64,000 bases of DNA from Metallyticus violacea (GCA_030762175.1 CM060830.1:54151001-54215000); one strand, 5' to 3'. Positions 43,187 through 53,930 are shown, counted from the stretch's first letter. Notes: generated by a model not told the origin, from the letters alone. Made by a program: numbers and translations.

Positions 43187-44018
43187 CCGAGGGTGCCAAA
43201 AAAGTATGCACACTTTTACAGTGTATATCTATTTAATATATTTCAAAGTTGAACCGAAAAACAACAGTAATGAGTAGTATGATGTTCTGTAAACAGATGA
43301 TAGCGTTGCTACGTGAACAAATGAAGCCAAGATTATTGTATGATGTTCTGTAAATAGATGTGACTCACAATATGTTATGCTAGCGTTGCTACAACAAAAT
43401 GGAGCCAAGATTATCGTTTGAACAGCGGAAAGCAATTTTGAAGCGGTATTGGAAAACCGAGAATGTTGTTGAAGTTCAAAGGCAATGGAGATGTGTGTAC
43501 AGAACAGAACCGCCAACGCGAGTAACAATTGCACGTATTCGAGACAAATTTGAGACTTGTGGTACTGTATACAACAGGATGGTATACCACCACATTACCA
43601 CTGAGTTGTACCTGCGTACCTTGATGACAATCTTCCTAGGCACTGGATAGGACGAAGAGATTCGATTGAGCTTCCACCGCGTTCGCCGGATCTGACTCCG
43701 TTAAACTTCTACCTATGGGAAACTCTTAAGGATATTGTATACCATAGAAAAACAACTATACTGATAGCACTTCGGGAAGAAATTGAAACGGCATGTGCTG
43801 CAATTGCTGAGGACACTTTCACAAACGTTGCTCAATCAGCGGTTCAACGTACTCAGAAGTGTATCGACGCCGATGGAGGGCATTTTGAGCAACTGTTGTA
43901 ACTATAAAAGTCTCAGATGATTAGTGCTCACATTTTCTGTTTGTGTGAATTCAATTTTGTTGTGTTAACACAGCTTTTTCCTTTGCTTGAAGTGTGTATA
44001 CATTTTTGGCACCCTCTT
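43187..44018 (+). mobile_element. DUF4817-type DNA transposon with both TIRs
   Basis: The left end reads CCGAGGGTGCCAAAAAAGTA and the right end, on the other strand, AAAGAGGGTGCCAAAAATGT. TA flanks both ends (43185-43186 and 44019-44020). The 832-bp element keeps the start and end of a transposase gene but has lost most of the catalytic core. It is the best-defined copy of the family; the others are at 6307-7257 and 23745-24384. Confidence 0.9.
43399..43901 (+). pseudogene. DUF4817-type transposase, internally deleted
   Basis: The ATG at 43399 gives MEPRLSFEQRKAILKRYW, then VVEVQRQWR and TRVTIARIRDKFETCGTV, a helix-turn-helix DNA-binding domain. The frame loses similarity near 43560 and stops at about 43650. 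In another frame PPRSPDLTPLNFYLWETLKD (near 43678-43737; last catalytic acidic position is N here) is followed by IALREEIETACAAIAEDTFT and a C-terminus QKCIDADGGHFEQLL ending at the TAA of 43899-43901. About 200 residues of catalytic core are missing relative to what I know of the family. Not functional as an enzyme. Confidence 0.82.
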
Positions 44019-44042
44019 TATAGGCCTTCACTGCATACTATA

Positions 44043-44331
44043 CCGCCACGGGTGGCCGAGGTCGTTAAGGCACGGACTCGTGAGCGGGAGGTCTGCGGTT
44101 CGAATCCCGCCAGGACCGTCCTCCCTGACTGGGGTTTTTTCCAGGTTTTCCTCAGTCTTCATAACTGGCAAATGCCGGGGAGGTACCTAAACTTAGGCCT
44201 GGAAAGCTTCCTTCCTTAAAAAACAAAAAAATCCATTCTCAATATATCATTTCATTTCATGTATCATCAGTGTCCACCGCCTGTGGTGCCTAAGTAGTAA
44301 AAACAGGCGTTAAACACTACTAAAAAAAAAA
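44043..44331 (+). mobile_element. SINE-B, full length with perfect 13-bp TSD
   Basis: The head CCGCCACGGGTGGCCGAGG with GTCGTTAAGG and B box GCGGTTCGAATCCCGCC is followed by AGGACCGTCCTCCCTG, the body, CAGTAGTAAAAACAGG-like 3' sequence and an A tail. The direct repeat actgcatactata is perfect at 44030-44042 and 44332-44344. It inserted 24 bp from the right end of the DUF4817-type transposon. Reference copy for the family. Confidence 0.96.
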
Positions 44332-44664
44332 ACTGCATACTATACAACAATTTTTTCGTCGTGGAGTTTCGTGTATAAAATTAAGTTTTATGTACTGCAA
44401 TCTGTTATTTTGCGTCAAAATATGACGCGCAAATGGAACCACGTTTCATCTCTAAAGCATATTAAACATGCATCTATCATTAACGTTCCGTAAATATCAT
44501 GATACAATTCATGGACAACGGTGATCTTGTATGCTTTCAAGTTTAAAATGACTCAATCTCGGAAGATGAGCTGATAGTGTGAATGACTTATAGAAAAAGA
44601 TGCCAGAATTGTGTGAATATAGCATTTCCAATATCTCGTGTCATACGGTAGGTGCTAATTTTAA

Positions 44665-44780
44665 TTGTATTTATAATTGTGAGAGCTTGAATCAGTTGCG
44701 GGGATATATTCGCTTAAATTACTACTCTGACTGCTGAGCCGCCATCTACCGTGAAACGGACAACACAATCATGAAAGACT
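44665..44780 (-). repeat. Repeat D copy
   Basis: On the minus strand: CATGATTGTGTTGTCCGTTT, CACGGTAGATGGCGGCTC, AGCAGTCAGAGTAGTAA and CCCGCAACTGATTCAAGC. Same order as the copies at 7.5 and 42.7 kb. Confidence 0.6.
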
Positions 44781-46471
44781 GAGGGATTTGGATATGATAC
44801 CAGTACCGTTAGATGCTGTACGGAAGCTGCAGGGTAACCACCACTGGAAAGCGGATCAGTTGCCCAGTCACTGCAGTGACTCCACATTACATACAAGTCG
44901 ATGAGTCATTTACTGACCGTCAGGTAACAAGTGACGAATTGTGTATCGTTCTAGCACAGCGAATTTTACCCCGTGGGAATATTTGCCCTTGTTAAGCCTT
45001 GTTAAGGCTGGATATGAACCCGTTGAGAAAAATTAAGATTGTGTTGAAAAACGAAAAAATTATTCGTTAAAACTGAGGCTAAATGCTGCGTAAATTTCAT
45101 TTAGTTTTCTTTCTTTTCTTTTCTTTTTTTAATGCGATTTGAAGAAGAGAGAAAAAAATTGGAAGTATTAAATTCTGATCTATTATCGTATACTGTGACT
45201 AGATATTTCATATAAAAATCCAACATGGCTAAGCCCTACAAATATTCACTTATACACCAATAACACACCGTTCACATCAATGTGCAGTTCAACATTGTTA
45301 TTAAAACAGAATGCATGCATTGTGACGTCATTCTCCCTCTGATCTACGTCTGTTATACTTAAGCTGATATCGTGTCCACGATATAGCGGTGCGGGATAAG
45401 GGTTGCTGACCATTTAGGATTGAACATTCATTCATACTTGTGCAATTCTTGGTAAACTGACTTATGGATCAGTCTGTATATTCACAGGGGCTGTGATACA
45501 ACTTCAAGCACGTGTTATCCATATTTCCATATTGAGAGAAAACTGGTGTTGTTTTATTTATATCGCCTTCTCTCCTTGTTGACACAGTTACTGCCCAGCT
45601 GTGTCCTGCACACCACGACTAAATCGAAATCAGGAACATGCACAGTCGTGTTGTGTTGGAAACGCGCTTTGCACGTGTTATAAAAAAATACTTCCAGGTT
45701 TTGCATATTTGAGAAAAGTTAACTTTTCTCAAATATGTAAATTAGTTTGGATTAGTTAACTAGTAACTTGGGGCAAGGGTGTCAATAGAACCTTCTTGTG
45801 GAAGGGTCGAAGTGCTGTCTAAAACAATCTAAGGCTTATTTATTGTATTGTTAGGTGTATTAAATTGTGATACCGTGCAACTACACAATCGAAGTTTTTG
45901 TACACTAGTGGAAACCTGTTAATCTTGAGCGGTAAGATTGAAATATAAAGTTCTGCCGATACAAGCAGTTGAGCATGCTCAGTCGTGTTTATGGAGGCTA
46001 TTATTTTAGTTACATTTCTATAGGATATATTGTGCGGAGTATGCCAAGAGCGACGTGTGCGCTAGAACAAAAATTATTTATATGTCATTGTTATGTGCAA
46101 ATGAAATCGTACAAGTAAATCGAGTAAGAAAACTCCCTGCTAAGTTTCTAGGAATAGCATCTCCATTTGGAAAGTGCACCATCAGTGGCCACAAGAGGCC
46201 TTAATATGCAAAAATGGCAAACATTGAACGTCCAGAATGACCAAAGGCGGGGTATGAAGACCTCTTCAAGACTACATCATTCTCTAGGAAGTAATTAAAC
46301 CTTTCAGTATTGTTAAACACTCCTGCCCAGAAGACATCCTTACACTTGACCCAGTATTCTTACAGTGAAAGAAAAATCTCTATAAATTACTCTACAACTA
46401 ATAGAAAACCTATTTTAAGTTGCCTACATGTCTCTACATTCATCAATACAGTCTAATTCTAGGTTTCGTGT
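44781..46471. other. Unassigned AT-rich DNA, 1.7 kb
   Basis: Apart from the 34-bp palindrome at 45704-45737, no repeat, transposase or coding exon was recognised. Confidence 0.35.
45704..45737. repeat. Perfect 34-bp palindrome
   Basis: CATATTTGAGAAAAGTT is followed immediately by its exact reverse complement with no loop. The symmetry stops at both outer edges. Confidence 0.95.
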
Positions 46472-46480
46472 ATTGATGAA

Positions 46481-46841
46481 ACGGCCACAGCTGACCGAGG
46501 TCGTTAAGGCGCGGACTCGTGAGCAGGAGGTCTGGGGTTCGAATCCCGCCAGGACCGTCCTCCCTGACTGTGTTTTTTTTTTCCTTCTGGTTTTCAGTCT
46601 TCAAACTGGCAAATGCCGGGGAAGTACCCTAAACTTAGGCCCGGAACGCTTCCTTCCTTAAAAAAAATAATATAATTGCAGGACACCTTTTATTAACACT
46701 GCTAGGTAACACAAGAAAAGCATCAACATTTTACATTCTCCCTATCCAATCTCACAGTTTATCATTTCATCTCATGTATCATCAGTGTTCACCACCTGTG
46801 ATGCCTCAGTAGTAAAAACAGATGTTAAACTACTCAAAAAA
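46481..46841 (+). mobile_element. SINE-B copy with internal insertion
   Basis: Head CGGCCACAGCTGACCGAGG, B box GGGGTTCGAATCCCGCC, standard body, and 3' end CAGTAGTAAAAACAG. About 90 bases not found in other copies lie between the GCTTCCTTCCTTAAA segment and the TCATTTCATCTCATG segment (about 46668-46757). The target duplication attgatgaa is at 46472-46480 and 46842-46850. Confidence 0.92.
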
Positions 46842-46850
46842 ATTGATGAA

Positions 46851-48249
46851 GTTACTATACCTTTATCTTTAATTCAACACTCGCCTGAATTATGCCCTCC
46901 CGCAAACCCCCCACCAGCTTTAGTTTTATCTATTCATAATTAGCACATTCCTCAGTTATGTAGCATTCGTTTGTCTCTGAATATTTCCAAATGTCTTCCT
47001 GATATTTTTCCGTTAGTTCTCCTTCTATGTTTAGTAGTCTTTTCCGTGTTATCCTATTACTAATAATATCTTATTTACTTTGCCATATCTTTTGCCTCCA
47101 GCTCTTAGTCTCAAATAAATCTTCTATTTCTTTCTCTACACACAAATATAGAACACATATTTAGACTTCCACTATTTCTCACAGCTCTTAAATTGACTGC
47201 TCCTGCTAATGCCTTTATCACACAGGTGTATGTATTTTTCTCCTCTCCGTTCTTGTTTCACAACTTGATATTACTTTTTTTTAATCATTCAGACTGCCAA
47301 ATAATTCTTTCCTGTCCGAATTTTCAATTCTGGCTTTTATGCCATTTATATTACATTCTTTTGTCTGTCATAAATCACCCTCCAATTCTTTGTAAAATGT
47401 TCATCACTTGGATAACGCAAGAGTCTTTCTACACATTTTGGATGCATATGAAAGCATTATTTTACTATTTATCCTTCCTCTAAGTTTCTTACTGAATATA
47501 AGTATTTCATACTTTAACGAGTGAGTGGGAAAAGGGTGACATTCTAGCGTTCCTAGTTTCGAAAACAACAGAAAGAAACATTTACTGACAAAATTATAAG
47601 TTTTGTAGAAAAAATTCTTATTGGGTAATCACAGATCCCGCCAATACGTGTTCAGTCATAAAATCACTATGTAGGATTTTTTTGTTTTGTTTATTGGTTA
47701 TTGATAATTTAACATGGCGGAATGTTATTCGTGTACTACTGAATACTTTGATAACAAATAAATGTAATAAATATTATAATTTTTATGACAAAATATACAA
47801 CGATGATAATTAGACAGTTTTTATTCAACCATGTCACTGAATGCTGTGCTTGAAGTAGAATACTTAAAAACATCATCATAAATTGACTTGTACTCTTTAG
47901 GTACGTTTTGGGTTACTTTTAAAATGTTTTCTGGCTTTTTTACGTTAAATGCACATTTTCCATATGACCTCCTTCTTCAACTTGATTGTTTCTCAACTAC
48001 CGAACACTTCTCCTCAATTAAAGTAAGCAGATGTTCAATGTCATACTTTTATTCTCAATATATTTACATGCTTTCTTCAAATATTGTTGTCTAAGTCTTT
48101 TATATACTGTTGTCGGTCTTCGTGTAATATAGTGACGTTTTTAAAATTGTATTCTTTGCTTGTTGTCGAAATATTTAAATACACCATGTTTGAGGTTAAA
48201 GCAAACGAAAATAGAAATGCATTTAAGTATGACCGATATTTGTTTATTT
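46851..48249. other. Unassigned AT-rich DNA, 1.4 kb
   Basis: A pyrimidine-biased stretch at 46880-47480 carries an unassigned 96-codon plus-strand frame (47193-47483). I considered a decayed LINE on the minus strand but found no diagnostic motif. Confidence 0.3.
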
Positions 48250-48518
48250 GAGTAGTGTTTAACGCCCGTTTTTACTACTGAGGCACCACAGGTGGTGACA
48301 TTGATGATATATGAGATGAAATGATATGTTGGGAAAGGATTTTTTTTTTAAAACGAAGGAAACATGCCAGGCCTAAGTTTAAAGTACCTTCCCGGCATTT
48401 GCCATTTATTAGACTGAGGAAAACTTGGAAAAACTTCAGTCTGGGAGCACGGTCCTGGTAGGATTCGAATCCCCAGACGTCCCGTTTACGCCTTAACGGC
48501 CTGGACCATCATTACGGT
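48250..48518 (-). mobile_element. SINE-B copy abutting retrocopy
   Basis: The minus-strand head is at the right end (TACCGTAATGATGGTCCAGG, a mutated TGGCC), with a decayed B box GGGGATTCGAATCC. The complete 3' end CAGTAGTAAAAACGGGCG is near 48265-48283. It ends at the base before the ATG that opens the cap-methyltransferase retrocopy. No target duplication was found. Confidence 0.88.
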
Positions 48519-49540
48519 ATGAACGACGTGGTTAAAACTGAAGCCTTGGAAGGAATGCGTCCTGAAGACCTGTTAAATAATACTAGCAACCAAGATTGTG
48601 GACAAGAACATGGTGTTGCTGTTGCTGCACACTACAGTAGTATAGGAGAAAAGGGTCTCATTGAGCAGTTCAAGAGTTGCATATTTTACTTGCGAAGTTT
48701 CAAACTGAGTCAAGAGGATACTTATGTATTGAATGCCTGAGCAAAATAAGGCAGTCAAAACTCCATGTATCCTCAGTTAGAGTTTCGAACGTGTGCTGTG
48801 AGAAAGAGGGAAACCTGCTGAAGTGGGGACTAGGAAACATTACCCATTGACATAGCAGGAGTCTCAGTGGAACAGTGTCAAGGCCGATATGCGATCCGCA
48901 ACATGGCTTTGCACCAGTAAAGCTTTACAGCAGGGCTTATGGCTGCTGATTGTACAAAGATAAGAAGACAGAGACGCTACAAAGACCCCTTCCATAGAGC
49001 TTGACTTAGTAAGTTGTCAATTCTCATTCGATTATTTCTTTGAAAGTCTAACACAGGCTGACTATGCTAAGGAATGCTGCATAATGTTTACGACCAGGTG
49101 GATATTTCATTGGAACGATACTAGATGCCTATGAAATGTTCACCGTCAGCAACAACCAGTAGGCAGCTCATTTAGAAGTTGTGCGTGCCATGTGCGCTTC
49201 CAGAATGATATGAATCAACCTCTATCTCTTTTTGGAGAGAAGTATGATTTTCGTTTAGAAGAGTAATTCGTTGTCCAGAATTTTAGGTGCATCTTCCTAT
49301 ATTAGTGAGCCTGGTTGAGAAACTTTGACTATTTTACTTCTTCAAAGGAGCGTTTTGTGGGGTATTATGAAAAGCTCAGAGAACAAAGAATGTCCCCATA
49401 GGAAAGATGCTGGGAAAGGATCCAGGAGATTATGAACATGCTGAAATGATTAGGGCATCAATTGCCATCCTATCAAAATCCGAATGATAAGCAGCAACTC
49501 TATATTTGGTATTTAAAAAAAAAGCAAAAACAAAATTCTA
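48519..49540 (+). pseudogene. RNMT-like: Retrocopy of mRNA cap guanine-N7 methyltransferase
   Basis: The functional enzyme methylates the cap guanine of nuclear mRNA using S-adenosylmethionine. Here an intronless, stop-ridden copy follows the protein in order. An ATG frame of 73 codons contains VAAHYSS (near 48621) and CIFYLRSFK, matching the VAAHYN...IFYLRNFN start of the catalytic domain. Next is a degraded SAM-binding motif I, NVCCEKEGNLLKWGLGNITH (about 48793-48852). In other frames follow LRNAA.CLRPGGYFIGT (about 49065-49118), LFGEKYDF (near 49230), and DYEHAEMI with ILSKSE, then TLYLVF (about 49430-49515), which is the C-terminal SKSEWEA..LYLVFAF region. Frameshifts and stops throughout, with collinearity and no introns, indicate a processed pseudogene. 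No poly(A) tail is obvious. Confidence 0.85.
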
Positions 49541-49891
49541 AAGGAGGTAAGCTGTGAAATTGGCAAGTACGAAAAGAACTTTAAAGGTACATGGTGATCA
49601 TTCTGAATCCAAACTTACTAAGATAAATGATTATTTGAAATATCAGGAATTTTGAACTTAGACAGGGGTGAAAAAGTGAATACTAAAAACTCAAGATTCT
49701 AAATTGTATATTGCAAATCAAATCACAAGGATGATGGAAGAAATAATAAAGTAAGGTTTCTATATATTCACTTGTGTTCAAAACAAATACAAACTGTAAA
49801 GCTTATTTTTACTTTGGTAACTGGGTAAAGTATTATCAATTTGTTACAAATATTTTTGAAGTGCATTGTCAGTTTTCAGAATAACATTTTA
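49541..49891. other. Possible 3' UTR remnant of retrocopy
   Basis: AT-rich, noncoding, with an AAATAATAAAG-like word near 49741. This could be 3' UTR of the retrocopied mRNA, but nothing proves it. Confidence 0.3.
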
Positions 49892-50162
49892 CCGCCATGG
49901 GTGGCCGAGGTCGTTAAGGCGCGGACTCGTGAGCGGGAAGTTTGGTTTTCGATTCCCACCAGGACCGTCCTCCCTGAGTGAAGTTTTTTACAGGTTTTCC
50001 TCAGTCTTACAAATGGTAAATGACGGGGAGGTATCCTGAACTTGGCCTGGAACGCTTCCTTCCTTAAAAAAAATCCTTTCCCAATTTATCATTTCGTGCA
50101 TCATCAGTGTCCATCGCCTGTGAATGCCTCAGTAGTAAAAACGGGCATTCAATGTTTAAAAT
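49892..50162 (+). mobile_element. SINE-B copy
   Basis: TACCGCCATGGGTGGCCGAGG head, GTCGTTAAGGCGCGGACTC, B box mutated to TGGTTTTCGATTCCCACC, then AGGACCGTCCTCCCTG, the body, and the 3' end CAGTAGTAAAAACGGGC. No clean target duplication was seen. Confidence 0.92.
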
Positions 50163-51679
50163 AAAAAGAGAGAAAGGGGTGGGGGGAGGAAAGCAGAATG
50201 AATTTAGCCTTCCACCAACTCTATTTCCTTATCTCTTTTGCAGAGCAGAACTGTATTAAATTTCAGTGGCATTTCAAAGGATTGAATGTAATTTAGCATT
50301 TTTATAGATGATCAAATTGGTTTGTCTTTTTATTTTATTTATATATATTTATTACACTGAATGACATTGCATTCAAATTTTCACACAGAAATAAATCAAG
50401 GTTCTTCATTTTGCTTTTAATTGGATATTGATCTGCATTTATTGCAAAAGGGTACACTTATCAATGCCGTTCAGTCAGAACTTATAGCATGCATTTTATT
50501 TTATTTAATTATCAATTATAATAATTAATAATATGGTAATCCCAATTATAGAATATGTTTAAGTTGTCTGCTATCTATTATGAAATAAGCCTGAATGCTT
50601 CTGAAAATATTTTGAGAATTTCATTAAAATATGACCTGCTTAATATTGACTTTGCTTTCTGGAAATATTTTTTGTTTGATTTTTCTAAATCACAAGGATT
50701 ATTGGCATACACTTCAACTTTGAGGTTTTCCTATAAATGAAATTTGAATGCCTTTAAATGTGGGATCTAAGGAACCACAAATCCAAACAAATAATTCTAG
50801 CATTTCCATTTTCTTACTTATTCACACCATACAATGTTCAGATAGTTTCATTATTTGTATGTGAGCACACACTTTCTTGCTTTTCTTCAGCAGATCCCAA
50901 TAGTAAATAACAAATCCAGCGTCTCATGTATGTATTGATGAGCAGTACACATGCTATTGATGCAATTTGCCTATATGCCTATGTTTACTTGATACAGAGG
51001 TTTAGGTTTATTGGTAGTTTGAATGTTGCACTACTGCAATGGGAAGTAAGTCTCATCAAACCTTCGAGCTCATCCCTTTATGACAGGAAAGTTTCTATCA
51101 GAGGTAGAAAAGTATCATGGCCTCTAATGACTGAGAATGTACCGTTCATTGCTAATGCAATCTTGAGTGCAAACTTTCTGTAATATTATCCCTCTTTCGT
51201 TCAGCAAAAGCTTCAATATTGATTACAATACTGAAACAATATAGTAACATTCACCTTGCTATATTAATTGGATACCTTGAACAAAAACTTACAAAATGAC
51301 TATCTCCGTTTGTTCTTTTTATGCTCATCCATTCAATTCTTTCAACTATCCTGCCCTTAGTTGTAACCCTTCTAATTCCATCAAAGCTACACCTCTCCCA
51401 ATGCTCTTGGGTTTTCCGATAAGCAAGACTACTGATATATCATTTGCTCGCATGAGAAAACTTTCTCTTCAAATTAAGACCAAATCAAATCCCATTGCCG
51501 GCCTAACAGCATAGGGCTACTAGCAAGATGCTTTGATAAGAAACTTAATTCGCATACCAATAGAGGACAACAGCAACGTCTTATAGTTTGATTTAAATGT
51601 GTTAATATTCTATGATCACAAGTCATGCTAATTCATTATCTGGCAGTAGTTTGTAAGCACAAGCGTCTCGAGTGACAGT
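50163..51679. other. Unassigned AT-rich DNA, 1.5 kb
   Basis: Short open frames (60-85 codons) at 50555-50740, 50926-51183 and 51296-51514 have no recognisable domain. No repeats were recognised. Confidence 0.35.
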
Positions 51680-52560
51680 GAAAATTGATAAGATTGGAAT
51701 ATGTGGGGTGAATCAGTTATCTTTTCTAGAAGGTAAAATAGCACCATGCAACATTACCTGGAGCTTCAAAATCAACTGTGAGGCCAGAAATCATCGATAA
51801 AAGCCATGATATTGTTTTTGGGCGACACAGGCCAGTTATGAGGCTGCCGGTAGCTCAATTGAGCGTTTTTTTGTTTTTTGTTTTTTTTGTTTTTTTTCCC
51901 CATAATGAACTACATATGAAAACTATGCTCAAAGTGAGTTCAGTACCAATTTTCTCCGAGCAAAAGTGAAATTATCTGACTTTGAAAATGTTAAAGAAAC
52001 CAACCGAATTCATGGCGTTTTGTGACTATAAATGAAACGCGGATTCATTGTGTTACACCGAAAACGAAACAGCAGTCTAAGCCGTGAACCGCACGAGGTG
52101 AATCTGTTGACAAAACAGTGGGGTGGTTTCATCCCCTGAAAAGGTGATGGATTCCATTTTTTTTTTTCTTTTGCGACGTACAAGGAGTTATGTTGATTGA
52201 TTACTACGAGAAAGGTAAATTGAGAATAATTCGCACCAGTTTTTGAGAGACTGAAGACAATTATGCGGAAAGTCAAAAGAAGGTTTTGTTTCATCACGAA
52301 AATACATTGGTACATTTAAGTCGCATCGCTCAGGACAACTTGACGGAATTACGATTTGAAATGCTTCCGCGTGCACCCTATTCACCCCATTTCACTCTAA
52401 GAACTATTTTTGTCAAATTTAAGTCAAATTAAGAGGTCCCATAGAACGTAAACCAGTATTTTGAGGGCCTCGAAGAAACCACTTCCACGAGAGAATCACA
52501 TATGTACCTGGAGAAATGTTGGAGTAAGTCTTGATCTTCGAAAGGACTAATCCGAAAAAT
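51680..52560 (+). pseudogene. Mariner transposase relic
   Basis: Starts with KIDKIGICGVN, like the relic at 5.8 kb, with the ATG lost. In shifting frames: SFKINCEARNH, then RFVTINETRIHCVTP-like sequence (first catalytic block, near 52020, aspartate changed to N). Next come GVMLIDYYEKGK (about 52190), VLFHHENTLVHLSRIA (about 52280-52330; second D changed to E) and LRFEMLPRAPYSPHF (about 52345-52395). Three catalytic positions are mutated or lost, and numerous stops interrupt it. The lineage is the RFVT.DETWIHH type. Confidence 0.8.
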
Positions 52561-52624
52561 AAAGTACTATGTAAGAGTGAGCTTGTTCTCTCTAATATAA
52601 AACCACTATCGTAAGGCGACAGAA

Positions 52625-52955
52625 TTAGCGGTAGATCTGCTGATGAAGTTGCAATATATGCATGAATTCCTAAGAGTATGTGAAATGTTTCTTAGTGGCC
52701 TATACAGAATCGACTGGCCACCGAAATCCCCAGATCCAAATCCAATATGCCATATACGAACTTACATTGTTCGGAATTGGAATTGGAGAGAAGAAAGAAC
52801 GACCGCAGCTCTCAGGAAGCACGTATTGAAGAAGTGGGCGTAACTTCGGAGGAGGCCTGAGATCTGCTCTAATCTTGTAAGATCGATGGCGGTTGTAGTG
52901 GAAACGGTTTTGGAAAAGAAACTCCTGCATCTTGAACGTTAATTTCAGTTGGTCT
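52625..52955 (+). pseudogene. Tc1-like transposase C-terminal relic
   Basis: RIDWPPKSPDPNPICHI (about 52708-52759) corresponds to the DWP..SPDLNPIE.. block of Tc1 transposases, with the catalytic E replaced by C. ERTTAALRKHVLKKWA follows (about 52794-52841), then after a stop CSNLVRSMAVVVETVLEKK. It lies directly downstream of an unrelated mariner relic on the same strand. Confidence 0.72.
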
Positions 52956-53173
52956 TTCACAGTAATGTTTAAAGCGCTTGTATTGCACCGTCTCAAATAA
53001 AATTATTTAATAACCTCAGTTCGACACCGTTCCGTTTATGTCAGATAAGTTTTTACTTTGTGGGTGTGCTGAAATAAAACCTCAGGATATACTCATGTAA
53101 AAATAACTTTGCAGAGCGGTAGAAAAAGATTAATTTACAATTTATAACAGGGGAAAACCGGTATAATCTGTTG

Positions 53174-53177
<4 letters not shown>
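52956..53177. other. Unassigned spacer
   Basis: Nothing recognised. Confidence 0.35.

Positions 53178-53221
<44 letters not shown>
53178..53221. repeat. (TA)n microsatellite
   Basis: About 22 consecutive TA units. Confidence 0.97.
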
Positions 53222-53651
53222 CACGTATAAAATAGGTTTGAATTTGTATTAAAAGTATATTTAAACGATAAATAAATTTAACATGTAAACGTATGTAAGC
53301 AATGCATCACCAACAACATTATTAAACAATTAAAATACTAAATTTGAAGCTTTGAATATTTAACTATTAAGCTATAAATCTCCAAATGTATGCTACATTT
53401 ACCTCGTAATAGTCAACCAAGTTATATTAAAGTACAAGCATATCAAAATATTTCTCGTTTTAACAAATAACAAAATGCTTTAATGTCATGCCTGAAGTTA
53501 TCATAACTTCAATATTTTGGCTTACAAATGCACATTCCTTGCCGAACAGTATTTATTACAACGGAACCTTAGCCAATATAATATATTACAATGAAAAGCT
53601 TTGTAATAAAATATTTTAAAGATACATTCTACATGGGCTACTGAGTGTACG
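53222..53651. other. AT-rich DNA with possible poly(A) signal on minus strand
   Basis: On the minus strand AATAAA occurs at 53552-53557, about 100 bases downstream of the stop codon of the candidate exon at 53652. Otherwise nothing was recognised. Confidence 0.3.
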
Positions 53652-53850
53652 CTACGAAGAAGGCTCCGGGCCTAGTAATTTAGAATAAATAGTCGAAAAG
53701 GCACGCATCCCATTGGGATCTCCTTGCCTTGTGTCGAAAGGAGAGAAGGGAAGTTTAGTGAAGTCAAAACCAGAATGGTCAGAACCCCAAATTTCGTGAA
53801 ACCAGGAATTAAATGCAAAAACAGCACAATGGTATAAATATTGTAATGAG
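53652..53850 (-). CDS. Possible terminal coding exon, unassigned
   Basis: A minus-strand frame ending in TAG within a patch noticeably less AT-rich than its flanks. It reads HCAVFAFNSWFHEIWGSDHS, then GFDFTKLPFSPFDTRQGDPN and GMRAFSTIYSKLLGPEPSS. Composition (Trp, Pro, Gly, Asp, few Lys/Ile) is unlike the random frames nearby. The frame stays open further upstream to 53930, where it becomes AT-driven, and no clear splice acceptor was located. I do not recognise the family. It could also be a fragment of an unknown mobile element. Confidence 0.3.
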
Positions 53851-53930
53851 TTTTTTTTCCGAAGAGTTTTCATGTTTACAGAATACTTTTTTGTATTAAC
53901 TGATATGCAGTGACTGAAAATAAAACTCAT

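Noticed and set aside
46880..47520. Possible LINE ORF2 C-terminus on the minus strand
   Set aside because: Fragments loosely suggest such a region but no Cys/His knuckle, reverse transcriptase motif or poly(A) was found.
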